Source of the DNA: JBMOMT01 sp049324835
GTDB taxonomy: Bacteria; Chloroflexota; Anaerolineae; CAYNKW01
DNA length: 52,462 nucleotides
Reading direction: 5' to 3'
Assembly (NCBI GenBank): GCA_049324835.1
Contig: JBMOMT010000061.1
Span: 1-52,462, forward strand
Shown: positions 33,248 to 40,837 of the stretch, in pieces
Layout of the letters: each line of letters begins with the position of its first letter
Numbering within the stretch: the first letter of the stretch is position 1
Notes under the pieces: model-generated
What the model was told of the DNA's origin: nothing
Database searches by the model: none
What the model saw: only the letters and a program-made list of their open reading frames with translations
Translations under genes and position numbers: made by a program

Positions 33248-33826
33248 ATGAGCCATTTTTTCGCCTACCTGGCGCGCATGAAATTCATCCGTCGCTGGGG
33301 GTTGATGCGTAACACCCATCAGGAAAACATCCAGGAACACAGCCTGCAGGTGGCCACGATCGCGCACGCTCTGGCGGTCATCAGAAACAGGCTGTTCGAC
33401 GGCCAGGTCGACCCGGCCAGAACCGCCCTGTTGGCCCTGTACCACGACGCCAGCGAAGTGATCACCGGCGATCTGGCCACGCCCATCAAAAACTTTAACC
33501 CCCGGATCAAGACCGCCTACCACGAGATCGAGATCGTCGCCCGGCAAAAGCTCTTCGACATGCTGCCGCAAGCGCTCCAACCCGATTTCCAGCCCCTCTT
33601 TTTCCAGGCCGACGACGACCGCGAGCATTGGCGGCTGGTCAAGGCGGCAGATAAAATTTGCGCCTACCTGAAATGTCTGGAAGAATCCAAGGCGGGCAAC
33701 CTCGAATTCTCCAAAGCCGAAAAAACCATCGAGCGAGACATCGCCCGCATGGGGTTGCCAGAGGTGGCCTATTTCGTAGCCCAGTTTATCCCCAGCTTTT
33801 CGCTGACGCTGGACGAGTTGAATTGA
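33248..33826 (+). CDS. YfbR-like HD-domain 5'-deoxynucleotidase
   Basis: A 192-aa HD-superfamily phosphohydrolase resembling YfbR, which removes phosphate from deoxyribonucleoside 5'-monophosphates. Metal-site features: QEHSLQVA (first His), LYHDASEVITGDLATPIK (HD pair and downstream residues) and VKAADKICAYLKC (last Asp). Length matches YfbR. GGAGGA before the ATG and its own promoter. It stands alone between the dcw terminator and repeat B2. Confidence 0.88.
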   Translation: MSHFFAYLARMKFIRRWGLMRNTHQENIQEHSLQVATIAHALAVIRNRLFDGQVDPARTALLALYHDASEVITGDLATPIKNFNPRIKTAYHEIEIVARQKLFDMLPQALQPDFQPLFFQADDDREHWRLVKAADKICAYLKCLEESKAGNLEFSKAEKTIERDIARMGLPEVAYFVAQFIPSFSLTLDELN

Positions 33827-33828
33827 AA

Positions 33829-33984
33829 CGAGTGTGGCTAAAATCTGTGGGAAACCCTCCCGCAGGTTCAGTCGGGACGAGCCGCACCCCAGCCGAGTCG
33901 CGGAACGGGAGGAAACGACTTTTGTGCACCCAAACCCGCGGGAGGATGAAAACTCGCCCCCGGACTGAAATGCACCCTCTGGGC
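33829..33984 (-). repeat. B repeat, copy B2 (about 156 bp)
   Basis: Reverse complement of the B1 type at 2621-2780. It begins within three bases of the YfbR-like stop codon and ends just before the promoter at 33992. No ORF inside. Confidence 0.75.
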
Positions 33985-33991
33985 GCGAGAT

Positions 33992-34020
33992 TTGCCCCTA
34001 CCGGGCTTTTGGAGTACAAT
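33992..34020 (+). promoter_or_regulatory. Promoter of the Cys/His-tail protein gene
   Basis: TTGCCC (33992-33997), 17 bases, TACAAT (34015-34020), about 60 bases before the ATG. Confidence 0.6.
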
Positions 34021-34082
34021 ACGCGCGCCGTTATTCCCCCAAGACGTGGCTGAGACAAAACACCACTGAAAGGTGATGAACC

Positions 34083-35813
34083 ATGAAACGGTTGAAGGAT
34101 CGCCGCAGATGGCTCGTGCTGATGGTCTCGTTGGCGCTGCTGCTGGCTGCCCTGCCAACGGCAGCGCCGGTCCGCGCCGCCGGGCCACCAGAACTGACCC
34201 TGGTCGATTCCCAGGTAACGGTGAAACAGGATGGCAGCCTGGACGTCAAGTATCGCCTCACCTTTCACGAGCTGGACACCCGCGACCGCATCACCACCCT
34301 CGGCCCTCTGGACAACGGCCATACCCTCCTCGACGCCCGCGTCGAACACGGCGATCAACAGACCGACCTGCGGCTCACCAGCAAGGGTGATGGTTTCTAC
34401 ACCGTGCCCTTGGGCTTTAACACCCAAACCGGCGAGGATTACACCGTCCACATCCATTACACCGTGCCGAGCCGCCTGGACCAAACAACCGTCGATGGGG
34501 TGAACTATCGCGTGCTGGCCTGGTCGCCGGTGCAATGGAACCTGCCCATCGAAGAGCAGGTGGTGCGTTACATCCTGCCTTACGAGCTACCCGCCGACGT
34601 CAAACAGGCGGAGCAAGTCACCGACGAACTGGTAGACCAGGCGCGCCTGATCGTCAACGAGAACACGATCCAAACCTTCGACCGCTGGGTCTACTATCCC
34701 ACACCGGATGAAACCAGCGGCAAGGTCTGGCTCTCCATCTATATCTCTAAACAGAACGTGCCATCCAATTATCATTTTCTCACCCAGGTCTTTTTCCCGG
34801 AAGAATACCTGGACATCCCACAGCCGATTTCCCAGCCGCAGCCGGAAGACGCTTTTACGCCCACCACCGAGCCTGAACCGGCCGGCTTTCCCTGGGGCTG
34901 GCTGATCGTTTTCGCCGGGCTGGGCCTGGGCCTGGCGCTACTCATCGTCGGCGCGGCCTTTAAACGGGCTGCGCCCAAGGCCGCGCCGGAAGAATACCAG
35001 GCGCCCGAGATCGAGGTAGAAACTTTTGAGCAGCCCGGCCTGGTGCCAGACCTCGACGCCATCGAGGCGGCGTTATACATCGGCAACAATACCAAGGCGC
35101 TCACGCTGGTGATCATGGGCCTGGAACAAAAGAGCGTGGTCAACGTGCTGAATTACAAACCGCTCCAGATGGAAGTGCTGCCCACCGAGTTGCCGCTGGA
35201 GGATTACGAACAGGCCCTGGTAAAAGGTGTGGCCCCCGATGGCACACTGCCCCAGGCCACGGTCGACAAGGTGCTCAAGCTGATCTCGGCCCGATTGCAG
35301 ACCAAGATGTGGAACGCCGATCCCCAGGCCACGCGGCAAACCTATCGCCGCCGCGCCGAGGAAGCCTGGCAAGACTACCACCGCCTGCCGCCCGTGCATC
35401 GGCCGGCCTACGTGCCCTGGATTCTCCTCTCCGATGGCTACCGCGACTACCACAGCCGTCCGGCCACCATCTCCACCAGGCCCAGCCTGGCCGACGCCGT
35501 GCGCGAATCGCCCATGGCCGCAGCGGCAGATCGTATGTCGTCCATGATGGAGGGGGTCGCCACCGACATCGCCACCAGGGCCGAAGGGCTGGCCACCTCT
35601 ACCGCCGACATGTTGGATCGCTGGTTTGGCAAGGGTGATGCAGGTTACGACGCCTGCCACTCGGCCTGCCATTCGGCCTGCCACTCGGCCTGCGTGCACG
35701 ACGCCTGCCACTCGGCCTGCGTGCACTCGGCCTGCCACTCGGCCTGCCATTCGGCCTGCGTACACTCGGCCTGCCACTCGGCCTGCCATTCGGCCTGCGT
35801 CTCCAGCTTTTGA
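34083..35813 (+). CDS. DUF2207-like membrane protein with a repetitive Cys/His tail
   Basis: A 576-aa protein. A signal peptide (about 1-33) is followed by a beta-rich extracytoplasmic region (34-250), one membrane helix (271-293), and a C-terminal region (about 310-470) of mixed helices. The layout resembles DUF2207-type proteins, without firm assignment. The last 52 residues (525-576) are an almost pure repeat of CHSA and CVHSA units: 12 Cys at 4- or 5-residue spacing and 11 His. With a cleaved signal and one helix, this tail would face the cytoplasm. Metal or cofactor binding is a reasonable inference. AAAGG-type ribosome site upstream of the ATG. Confidence 0.82.
   Translation: MKRLKDRRRWLVLMVSLALLLAALPTAAPVRAAGPPELTLVDSQVTVKQDGSLDVKYRLTFHELDTRDRITTLGPLDNGHTLLDARVEHGDQQTDLRLTSKGDGFYTVPLGFNTQTGEDYTVHIHYTVPSRLDQTTVDGVNYRVLAWSPVQWNLPIEEQVVRYILPYELPADVKQAEQVTDELVDQARLIVNENTIQTFDRWVYYPTPDETSGKVWLSIYISKQNVPSNYHFLTQVFFPEEYLDIPQPISQPQPEDAFTPTTEPEPAGFPWGWLIVFAGLGLGLALLIVGAAFKRAAPKAAPEEYQAPEIEVETFEQPGLVPDLDAIEAALYIGNNTKALTLVIMGLEQKSVVNVLNYKPLQMEVLPTELPLEDYEQALVKGVAPDGTLPQATVDKVLKLISARLQTKMWNADPQATRQTYRRRAEEAWQDYHRLPPVHRPAYVPWILLSDGYRDYHSRPATISTRPSLADAVRESPMAAAADRMSSMMEGVATDIATRAEGLATSTADMLDRWFGKGDAGYDACHSACHSACHSACVHDACHSACVHSACHSACHSACVHSACHSACHSACVSSF
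35655..35810 (+). repeat. Tandem coding repeat for the Cys/His tail
   Basis: In-frame 12- and 15-base units (GCCTGCCACTCG- and GCCTGCGTGCACTCG-like) encoding ACHS and ACVHS. The order is CHSA x3, CVHDA, CHSA, CVHSA, CHSA x2, CVHSA, CHSA x2, CVSSF. Synonymous changes between units are few, which points to recent expansion or ongoing slippage. Confidence 0.9.
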
Positions 35814-35854
35814 TCGTATCTTTTCAAAAAGTGGGGACGAGTAGCGCAATTTGA

Positions 35855-35886
35855 CAACTTGCGTCCTGGCAAGTTGCCAACTTGCC
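35855..35886 (+). repeat. Overlapping alternative hairpins
   Basis: Three segments: CAACTTGC, then GGCAAGTTG, then CAACTTGCC. The middle one can pair perfectly with either neighbour, so the two hairpins exclude each other. It lies in the 180-base gap after the Cys/His-tail gene. No T-run follows; function unknown. Confidence 0.45.
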
Positions 35887-35993
35887 CTACATCCTGTCCC
35901 AAGTTATTGAGAAGATACTTTTGATCCGTCACCCAACAGACCAGGGCCGGGGCGCTATGCACCGGCCCTTTCTCGTAGGCAGAGAAATCAGAC

Positions 35994-37850
35994 ATGCTCC
36001 AACGCCGCGCCAGATTGGTTATTTTAGCCGGTTTACTCACCACACTCGCCCTGACCGGGCTGTGGGCCACACTGGATCACATCGAACCCGGCGGGCGGCT
36101 GCCAACCGTTACCCCACCGCCATCAGCAGAACGCCGCACGCCCTCGCCGGTGACGGTGGAACCCAACCAGCGCCAGAGCGTGGTGCTCGTCTCGCTGGGC
36201 GGCGTCTCTGGACAAACCCTTGCCGACTGGATGATCGACGGCGCCATGCCGACGCTGGCTCATCTGGCCGGGCAAGGCCAGGTGATCACCACGCTGCGCA
36301 GCATCGATCCACCCCTGCCACAACTGGCATTGGCGGCCCTCGCCAGCGGCGCGCCATCTTCCGATGCCCCCCCCTTGTGGCAGACCGCCGATCGCCAGGG
36401 CCGCACCACGGCCTTGCTCTTTTGGCCCGGCAGCGATACCACCACCGACTATGCCCTCTCGTGCGATTCTCCGCCCATCACCTCCGGCCGGCAAACCACC
36501 ACCCTCTTGCCGCGTGAGGCGTGGCCCGGCGCGCCGGCCAGTTTTGGCCCAACCTACGGCGGCAGCCTCACCCTGCCCACAGCCACCGGTTCCGCGCCGT
36601 GGGCCGTGCTGGCGATGGACAGCCGCGACGATGGTCAGACCGATCTGGACACTTTTCTTTTCACCCCGGATCAAAACGGTCAGCAGTCCGTGACCAGAGA
36701 CACCCCCCAATTACAACGCGACGGCTGGGTCGCGTTGCCGGTCGCTGGCCGCACAACGCCGGAATTGATGCTCAACGTTACCAGCCTGCGCCCACTGACG
36801 CCCACCCCGCCACTCAGCCCCACAGCCGATCTGACCACCACTACCGGCCTCACTCCCACGGCAATCGTCCCGCCGCCGATGGAGCTGACCGTCTTTTACC
36901 TCAGCGCCCAGCCATTGACCGCCCAGCCGGCCTGGCTGGGCCAGGAAGTGATATTACGTTTCGGCTTTTGTCCCCCCCTGCCCGATGCAGGCTCGGTGGC
37001 GCAGGGCTGGCTGCCTGCCCCAGCCTTTGCCGAACTGCTCACCCGGCGGGCGCGTTGGAACGGCCAGGTGGCGGCCTACGTCTATCAAAGCACCCGCCCC
37101 CACCTGATGCTCGTGCGCCAGGAGGCCATGCTGCTCGCCGGGCAGGGGCTATTGTTGAGCCAACCCGAACAGGCGGGCTTTTCGCAGACCAGGGCAGCTC
37201 AATTTGCCACCCAACGCCGCGCCGTAGCCCATGCGATCGACGCCAGCCTGAGCGATCTGTTGACCGTTATAGACCTGAACCTGGCCAGCGTGACCATCGT
37301 CTCCGAGCATGGCCTGGCCCCAGTCCACACCCAGGTGAACCTGACTGCCGCCCTCCAACCGATATGGCAGCGTCTGCAGACGGTGGACGGCGGCCTGCTG
37401 CCGCCACAGACCACGCTGCGGCTCCAGGCCATGGGAGGTTTTGTCGCCATCGAGATCGAGCTGGCAGGCCAACAAGACCTCCTTGCCCGCCAGGCCATCG
37501 CGCAGACGCTGGCCGCGCTGTTACACCCACAAACCAGAGAAGCCGTGTTTGCCCGCGTGGCCGCGCGCGCGGCTGCGGCCGACTGGGCATCGGCCTGGCC
37601 CCAGCCCGACGACATCGTGGCCCAGGCCGCTCCCGGCTACTCCCTGGCGGCGACCCAAGACACCACTGCCATCTTTTCAGCGGCGTCGATCTATGGCCAG
37701 ACAGGCTACCCCGCCCACCTGCCCGCCATGCCCGGCGCGTGGATCGTCAGCGACCAAGTGTGGCCCAAATCAGACCATCTGGCGCAGGTGTGGGACATTG
37801 CGCCAGCTCTCGCTGCCTGGCTGGGCCTTTCAAACACCATCTCACGTTGA
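35994..37850 (+). CDS. Alkaline-phosphatase-fold protein with degenerate metal site
   Basis: A 618-aa membrane-anchored or secreted protein: N-terminal hydrophobic segment (about 8-26), Thr/Pro-rich linker, then a fold resembling type I phosphodiesterase/nucleotide pyrophosphatases. The usual metal-binding start (DG) reads VLVSLGGVSGQTL, the Thr/Ser nucleophile region reads DPPLPQLALAALASGAP without a clear Thr, and the later DHG motif reads SEHGLAPVH. These losses suggest a non-catalytic or altered enzyme. A second Thr/Pro-rich insert lies near 265-295. The ribosome site is weak. The MBL-fold gene follows by 12 bases, so the two are probably co-transcribed. Confidence 0.72.
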   Translation: MLQRRARLVILAGLLTTLALTGLWATLDHIEPGGRLPTVTPPPSAERRTPSPVTVEPNQRQSVVLVSLGGVSGQTLADWMIDGAMPTLAHLAGQGQVITTLRSIDPPLPQLALAALASGAPSSDAPPLWQTADRQGRTTALLFWPGSDTTTDYALSCDSPPITSGRQTTTLLPREAWPGAPASFGPTYGGSLTLPTATGSAPWAVLAMDSRDDGQTDLDTFLFTPDQNGQQSVTRDTPQLQRDGWVALPVAGRTTPELMLNVTSLRPLTPTPPLSPTADLTTTTGLTPTAIVPPPMELTVFYLSAQPLTAQPAWLGQEVILRFGFCPPLPDAGSVAQGWLPAPAFAELLTRRARWNGQVAAYVYQSTRPHLMLVRQEAMLLAGQGLLLSQPEQAGFSQTRAAQFATQRRAVAHAIDASLSDLLTVIDLNLASVTIVSEHGLAPVHTQVNLTAALQPIWQRLQTVDGGLLPPQTTLRLQAMGGFVAIEIELAGQQDLLARQAIAQTLAALLHPQTREAVFARVAARAAAADWASAWPQPDDIVAQAAPGYSLAATQDTTAIFSAASIYGQTGYPAHLPAMPGAWIVSDQVWPKSDHLAQVWDIAPALAAWLGLSNTISR

Positions 37851-37862
37851 AAGAAGGAGAAA

Positions 37863-38729
37863 ATGAGCAAAAGTGGATGGCCGGATGCGCTACCGCGCTC
37901 CGGCAACAAAAAGCTAAAACAGTTGCGGGGTGTCTCGCCCTGGTTCGAGATCTATTGTCCGACGCCAGATACTTTGGCGCTGCTGGAGCCGCACCACTAC
38001 GAGGAAGTCATCTCGTATCTCATCCTGGGCGACGAACGGGCCGTGCTGTTCGACACCGGCATGGGCATCGGCAACATCCGGACAGAGGTCGAGCATCTGA
38101 CCAGCCTGCCGGTGCTGGTTGTCAACAGCCACTCGCACTACGACCACGTCGGCGACAACCATCGCTTCGCCGGGGTGTGGGCCTTTGACGACGATTTCGA
38201 AGTGGCGCGCATCGAACGAGGCATCTCTCAAGCGAGATGTCGCGACTATCTGTTACCCGGCTCGTACCTGAGCCTGCCACCCGGCTTTGACCCGGCAACC
38301 TACGCCATCCGGCCATCACCCGTGACGCACCGCCTGCGTCACCTGGAGCGCATCGAGCTGGGCGGGCGCACGCTGACCGTGCATCACACCCCCGGCCACA
38401 GTCCGGGCAGCATCTGCCTGCTGGACGATCGCCACGGCCTGTTGTTCACCGGCGACACCTATTATCCCGGCACATTGTACGCCGACCTGGAAGGCTCGGA
38501 TTTTGACGTTTACAGGCAGTCTATGACCAGCCTGCTGGAGCTGCTGGATGGGGTGAGCCACCTCTGCCCGGCGCACAACGAGGCCTGCGTGGCCAAAGAA
38601 GAACTGGGCCGCGTCCAGGCGGCCTTTGAGCGCGTGGCTGCCGGACACGAGCCTTTTGAGTTGCACGAGGAGGGCGTGCGGTTGTATCGTTTTGACGGCT
38701 TCCGGCTGACGCTGCCCCAGCCGGGCTGA
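37863..38729 (+). CDS. Metallo-beta-lactamase-fold hydrolase
   Basis: A 288-aa MBL-superfamily protein with the metal motif HSHYDH (90-95), a later HTPGHSPGSICLLD and the Asp-containing FTGDTYYPG, then a His in LCPAHNEA. No signal peptide, so probably cytoplasmic. The motif set is that of general MBL hydrolases (glyoxalase-II-like); the substrate is unknown. AAGGAG precedes the ATG. Confidence 0.88.
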   Translation: MSKSGWPDALPRSGNKKLKQLRGVSPWFEIYCPTPDTLALLEPHHYEEVISYLILGDERAVLFDTGMGIGNIRTEVEHLTSLPVLVVNSHSHYDHVGDNHRFAGVWAFDDDFEVARIERGISQARCRDYLLPGSYLSLPPGFDPATYAIRPSPVTHRLRHLERIELGGRTLTVHHTPGHSPGSICLLDDRHGLLFTGDTYYPGTLYADLEGSDFDVYRQSMTSLLELLDGVSHLCPAHNEACVAKEELGRVQAAFERVAAGHEPFELHEEGVRLYRFDGFRLTLPQPG

Positions 38730-38740
38730 TCGCGCCACCG

Positions 38741-39943
38741 TCAGTGGGCTGTTGCGGCCCTGGCCGCCCGGCGAGCGCCAAAGACGCCGGCCACCAACAG
38801 CACATTCAGCAGGTTGACGCCGCCCATCACCAGACACATGGCGCCAAAACCCAGACTCTCGGTCAGCGCGCCGCTCGCCATCTGCCCGCCGACGGTGCCC
38901 AGGTTGATGAACATCATAAAGATGGCAAACATCGAGGCCGAAATGCGTGGATCGCTGAAATCCATGGCCACGGCGGCATAAACAGAGTTATAGTAGCCAT
39001 AAGCCAGACCAAAAAGAAAACCAGAGACGGCCACCATCGCCACACCGCCGCCCAGGGCCAGACCCACGCTGCCAACGGAGGTGAGCGCAATGGCCACCCA
39101 CAGGCTCTGCTTGTGGCCGATGCGATCCGTGAGCCAGCTATTCGAGAGCGCGCCGACGATGCGACCCACCATCGCCAGAGCGATGAGCGCGCCGACGCTG
39201 CCGATGGACACCTCCATGGCGTCGTGCAGGTGATCGCTCAAAAAGGTATAGATGCCGTCGATGGCCAGGGAGTAGATCAGGCCCATTGCCGCCAGCATCA
39301 ACACCGTTCCGCGCCCGAACGCCTTGAAGGCGCTCCATTGGAACGCCTGGCGGCGCACGTCATCGGGGCGCTCCTGCACCCGCCAGACCAACGGCATGGG
39401 CAAAAGGGCCAGCAGGCCAACGAGGTAAAATACCCACTGCCAGCCCAACGCCTGGGCGATCTGGCCGCCGATCAGGAGCAACACCAGGATGCCGGTGGCC
39501 CGCCCGCCGACCATGACCCCCTGGACGATGCCGCGCTCGTCTTCGGGGGTGAGGTCGAGCGCCAGACCATCGGTGCAGGTATCGTACAGCGCCATGCCGA
39601 TAGAGGCGATGAAAGCCACGATGGCAAAGCCTCCCAATCCATCTGCTGGAGAAACGTGCGCCAGGGCCACCGCTGCCAGCGCCTGCATCGTCAGGCCGAT
39701 AAAAATGTATGGCTTGCGGTGCCCCAGACCCAGGAGATTCACCGCGTCGCTCAACATGCCCAAAAAGATCTTGAGCACAAACGGCACGACGAGTATGGCC
39801 TGAAAGATGCCGATGTCGGCCTCGCCGTAGCCAAACTCGCCCAGATACAAGATGTTGAAGGTCAAAAAATAGCTCATGATTGCGCCCTGGGCAAAATAGA
39901 GACCGCCAAACAGGGCCAGGCGAAAGTAACGGCTGAGGGTCAT
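38741..39943 (-). CDS. Major facilitator superfamily transporter
   Basis: A 400-aa protein with about 12 membrane segments in two halves. The sequence around GMLSDAVNLLGLGHRKPYIFIGL is the MFS loop 2-3 pattern (G-x-x-x-D-x-x-G-R-K-like), and DGLALDLTPEDERGIVQG and DRIGHKQSLW are in keeping with the PAT/BCD-type branch. The substrate cannot be told. The ATG at 39943 has GAAGGA just upstream; the longer frame to 40012 is rejected. It converges on the MBL gene with 11 bases between stops. Confidence 0.85.
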   Translation of the reverse strand: MTLSRYFRLALFGGLYFAQGAIMSYFLTFNILYLGEFGYGEADIGIFQAILVVPFVLKIFLGMLSDAVNLLGLGHRKPYIFIGLTMQALAAVALAHVSPADGLGGFAIVAFIASIGMALYDTCTDGLALDLTPEDERGIVQGVMVGGRATGILVLLLIGGQIAQALGWQWVFYLVGLLALLPMPLVWRVQERPDDVRRQAFQWSAFKAFGRGTVLMLAAMGLIYSLAIDGIYTFLSDHLHDAMEVSIGSVGALIALAMVGRIVGALSNSWLTDRIGHKQSLWVAIALTSVGSVGLALGGGVAMVAVSGFLFGLAYGYYNSVYAAVAMDFSDPRISASMFAIFMMFINLGTVGGQMASGALTESLGFGAMCLVMGGVNLLNVLLVAGVFGARRAARAATAH

Positions 39944-40006
39944 TGTTCCTTCTCCTTTTCGCAAGATCGCCGGGCGATTACGCACCGACATATGGTTTCC
40001 ATACGG

Positions 40007-40032
40007 CGTCAAGCCGCAATAGTACCTTGACG
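40007..40032 (-). promoter_or_regulatory. Inverted repeat upstream of the MFS gene
   Basis: CGTCAAG and CTTGACG, perfect 7-bp arms with a 12-base centre, about 65 bases upstream of the MFS ATG. A regulator-binding site is possible, from position and symmetry only. Confidence 0.4.
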
Positions 40033-40052
40033 ATCAGATTCTTACATTTGGC

Positions 40053-40172
40053 GTAACTGCTCAGCCTACCCTCCCGCAGGCTGGAAAACCGACTGTAATC
40101 GTTTGCCGGCTTTGATACTTGGGCCGATTTCTACTCGAAACCACTTCCAAGCCTGCGGGAGGGTGAGCATAC
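40053..40172 (+). mobile_element. A-family MITE-like element, copy A6, with 8-bp target duplication
   Basis: A 120-bp element. The left end is GTAACTGCTCAGCCTACCC; the right end is CCTGCGGGAGGGTGAGCATAC (slightly degenerate). It is flanked by a perfect 8-bp direct repeat CATTTGGC (40045-40052 and 40173-40180). The interior matches the reverse complement of A5. Part of the 386-base gap 39944-40329, which also holds the repeat at 40188-40260. Confidence 0.85.
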
Positions 40173-40187
40173 CATTTGGCAAGAAAA

Positions 40188-40260
40188 TTCACCGCAGAGA
40201 CGCAGAGGACGCGAAGGAAAACAGAAAAACTCGGCGATCTCGGCGACTCGGCGGTGAGAA
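40188..40260 (+). repeat. Long imperfect palindrome of the CACCGCAGAGACGCAGAG type
   Basis: About 27-base arms: CACCGCAGAGACGCAGAGGA on one side and its near complement (CTCGGCGACTCGGCGGTG) on the other, with a short A-rich centre. A fragment of similar sequence occurs near 52276-52290. Repeats of this type are frequent between genes in several environmental phyla. It ends 70 bases before the small membrane protein gene. Confidence 0.7.
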
Positions 40261-40329
40261 AAAACTTTTGGGTTCCGGCCTGGCCGGGTCAGGACATGGC
40301 GACGAAACTCAGTTTAGCGAGGATCGATC

Positions 40330-40701
40330 ATGTTGCATCGTTTGCCGCCCGAATGGGTTCTTTTGAGCCAGGTGATGCTGGCCGCGATGCTGCTCAGCTT
40401 GCTGTTGGCAGGCCTGTTGCTGGCGCTCACCTACCGCAGTCTGAAGCGCATCCGCATCCCGGCCAACGCCGGCTTTATCACCGCGCTGCGCCACGTGCCG
40501 CTGACGCTGGCGCTCTTTTTGGACCTGCTCGATTTCGGCCTCGATTTTTTCTCCGCGCCGCTGGCCTGGGTCATTTTGGGAAAACTGGGGCTTCAGTCGC
40601 TGCGCGGCGTCACGCTGGTGGAAGAGATCATCCCCGGCACACAATTCCTGCCTGTCATGACCGCAGCCTGGGTTGCCGCGCGCCTGTTGCCGGGCCGTTG
40701 A
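40330..40701 (+). CDS. Small membrane protein of unknown function (123 aa)
   Basis: A 123-aa protein with two or three hydrophobic segments (about 13-33, 52-80 and a C-terminal one near 105-118) and a short basic loop (YRSLKRIRIP). No family recognised. GAGGATC lies eight bases before the ATG. Frame and codon use resemble real genes nearby; the next rightward gene has its own promoter. Confidence 0.6.
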   Translation: MLHRLPPEWVLLSQVMLAAMLLSLLLAGLLLALTYRSLKRIRIPANAGFITALRHVPLTLALFLDLLDFGLDFFSAPLAWVILGKLGLQSLRGVTLVEEIIPGTQFLPVMTAAWVAARLLPGR

Positions 40702-40769
40702 GGGAGCTTTGGAAAGGGCGCCCTCAGACGCCGCCATTGTAACAAAGGAATCCCATAAAGTCAATTCCG

Positions 40770-40798
40770 TTGACGGTTCGAGGGCGGCGTGTTATAAT
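40770..40798 (+). promoter_or_regulatory. Near-consensus promoter of the LuxR/MalT-like gene
   Basis: TTGACG (40770-40775), 17 bases, TATAAT (40793-40798). The predicted start falls inside repeat fragment B3, which begins two bases after the -10. Confidence 0.8.
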
Positions 40799-40799
40799 G

Positions 40800-40821
40800 C
40801 CACAGATTTTAGCCACACTCG
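40800..40821 (+). repeat. B repeat, terminal fragment B3 (22 bp)
   Basis: CCACAGATTTTAGCCACACT plus two bases, identical to the outer end of copy B2 (33829 side, inverted). It forms most of the predicted 5' leader of the LuxR-family gene. Confidence 0.6.
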
Positions 40822-40837
40822 AATGGCACAAGGACGA

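Noticed and set aside
35655..35810. Possible CRISPR or non-coding tandem repeat
   Set aside because: Units are 12 and 15 bases, keep frame and lack spacers; they encode a protein tail.
35645..36070. Leftward ORF with EWQAEWQAECTQ repeats over the Cys/His tail
   Set aside because: Mirror image of the in-frame repeat of the rightward gene, which has a signal peptide, membrane helix and ribosome site.
38744..40030. 428-codon rightward ORF opposite the MFS gene
   Set aside because: His/Gln/Asp-rich shadow composition; the leftward frame has 12 membrane segments and a proper start.
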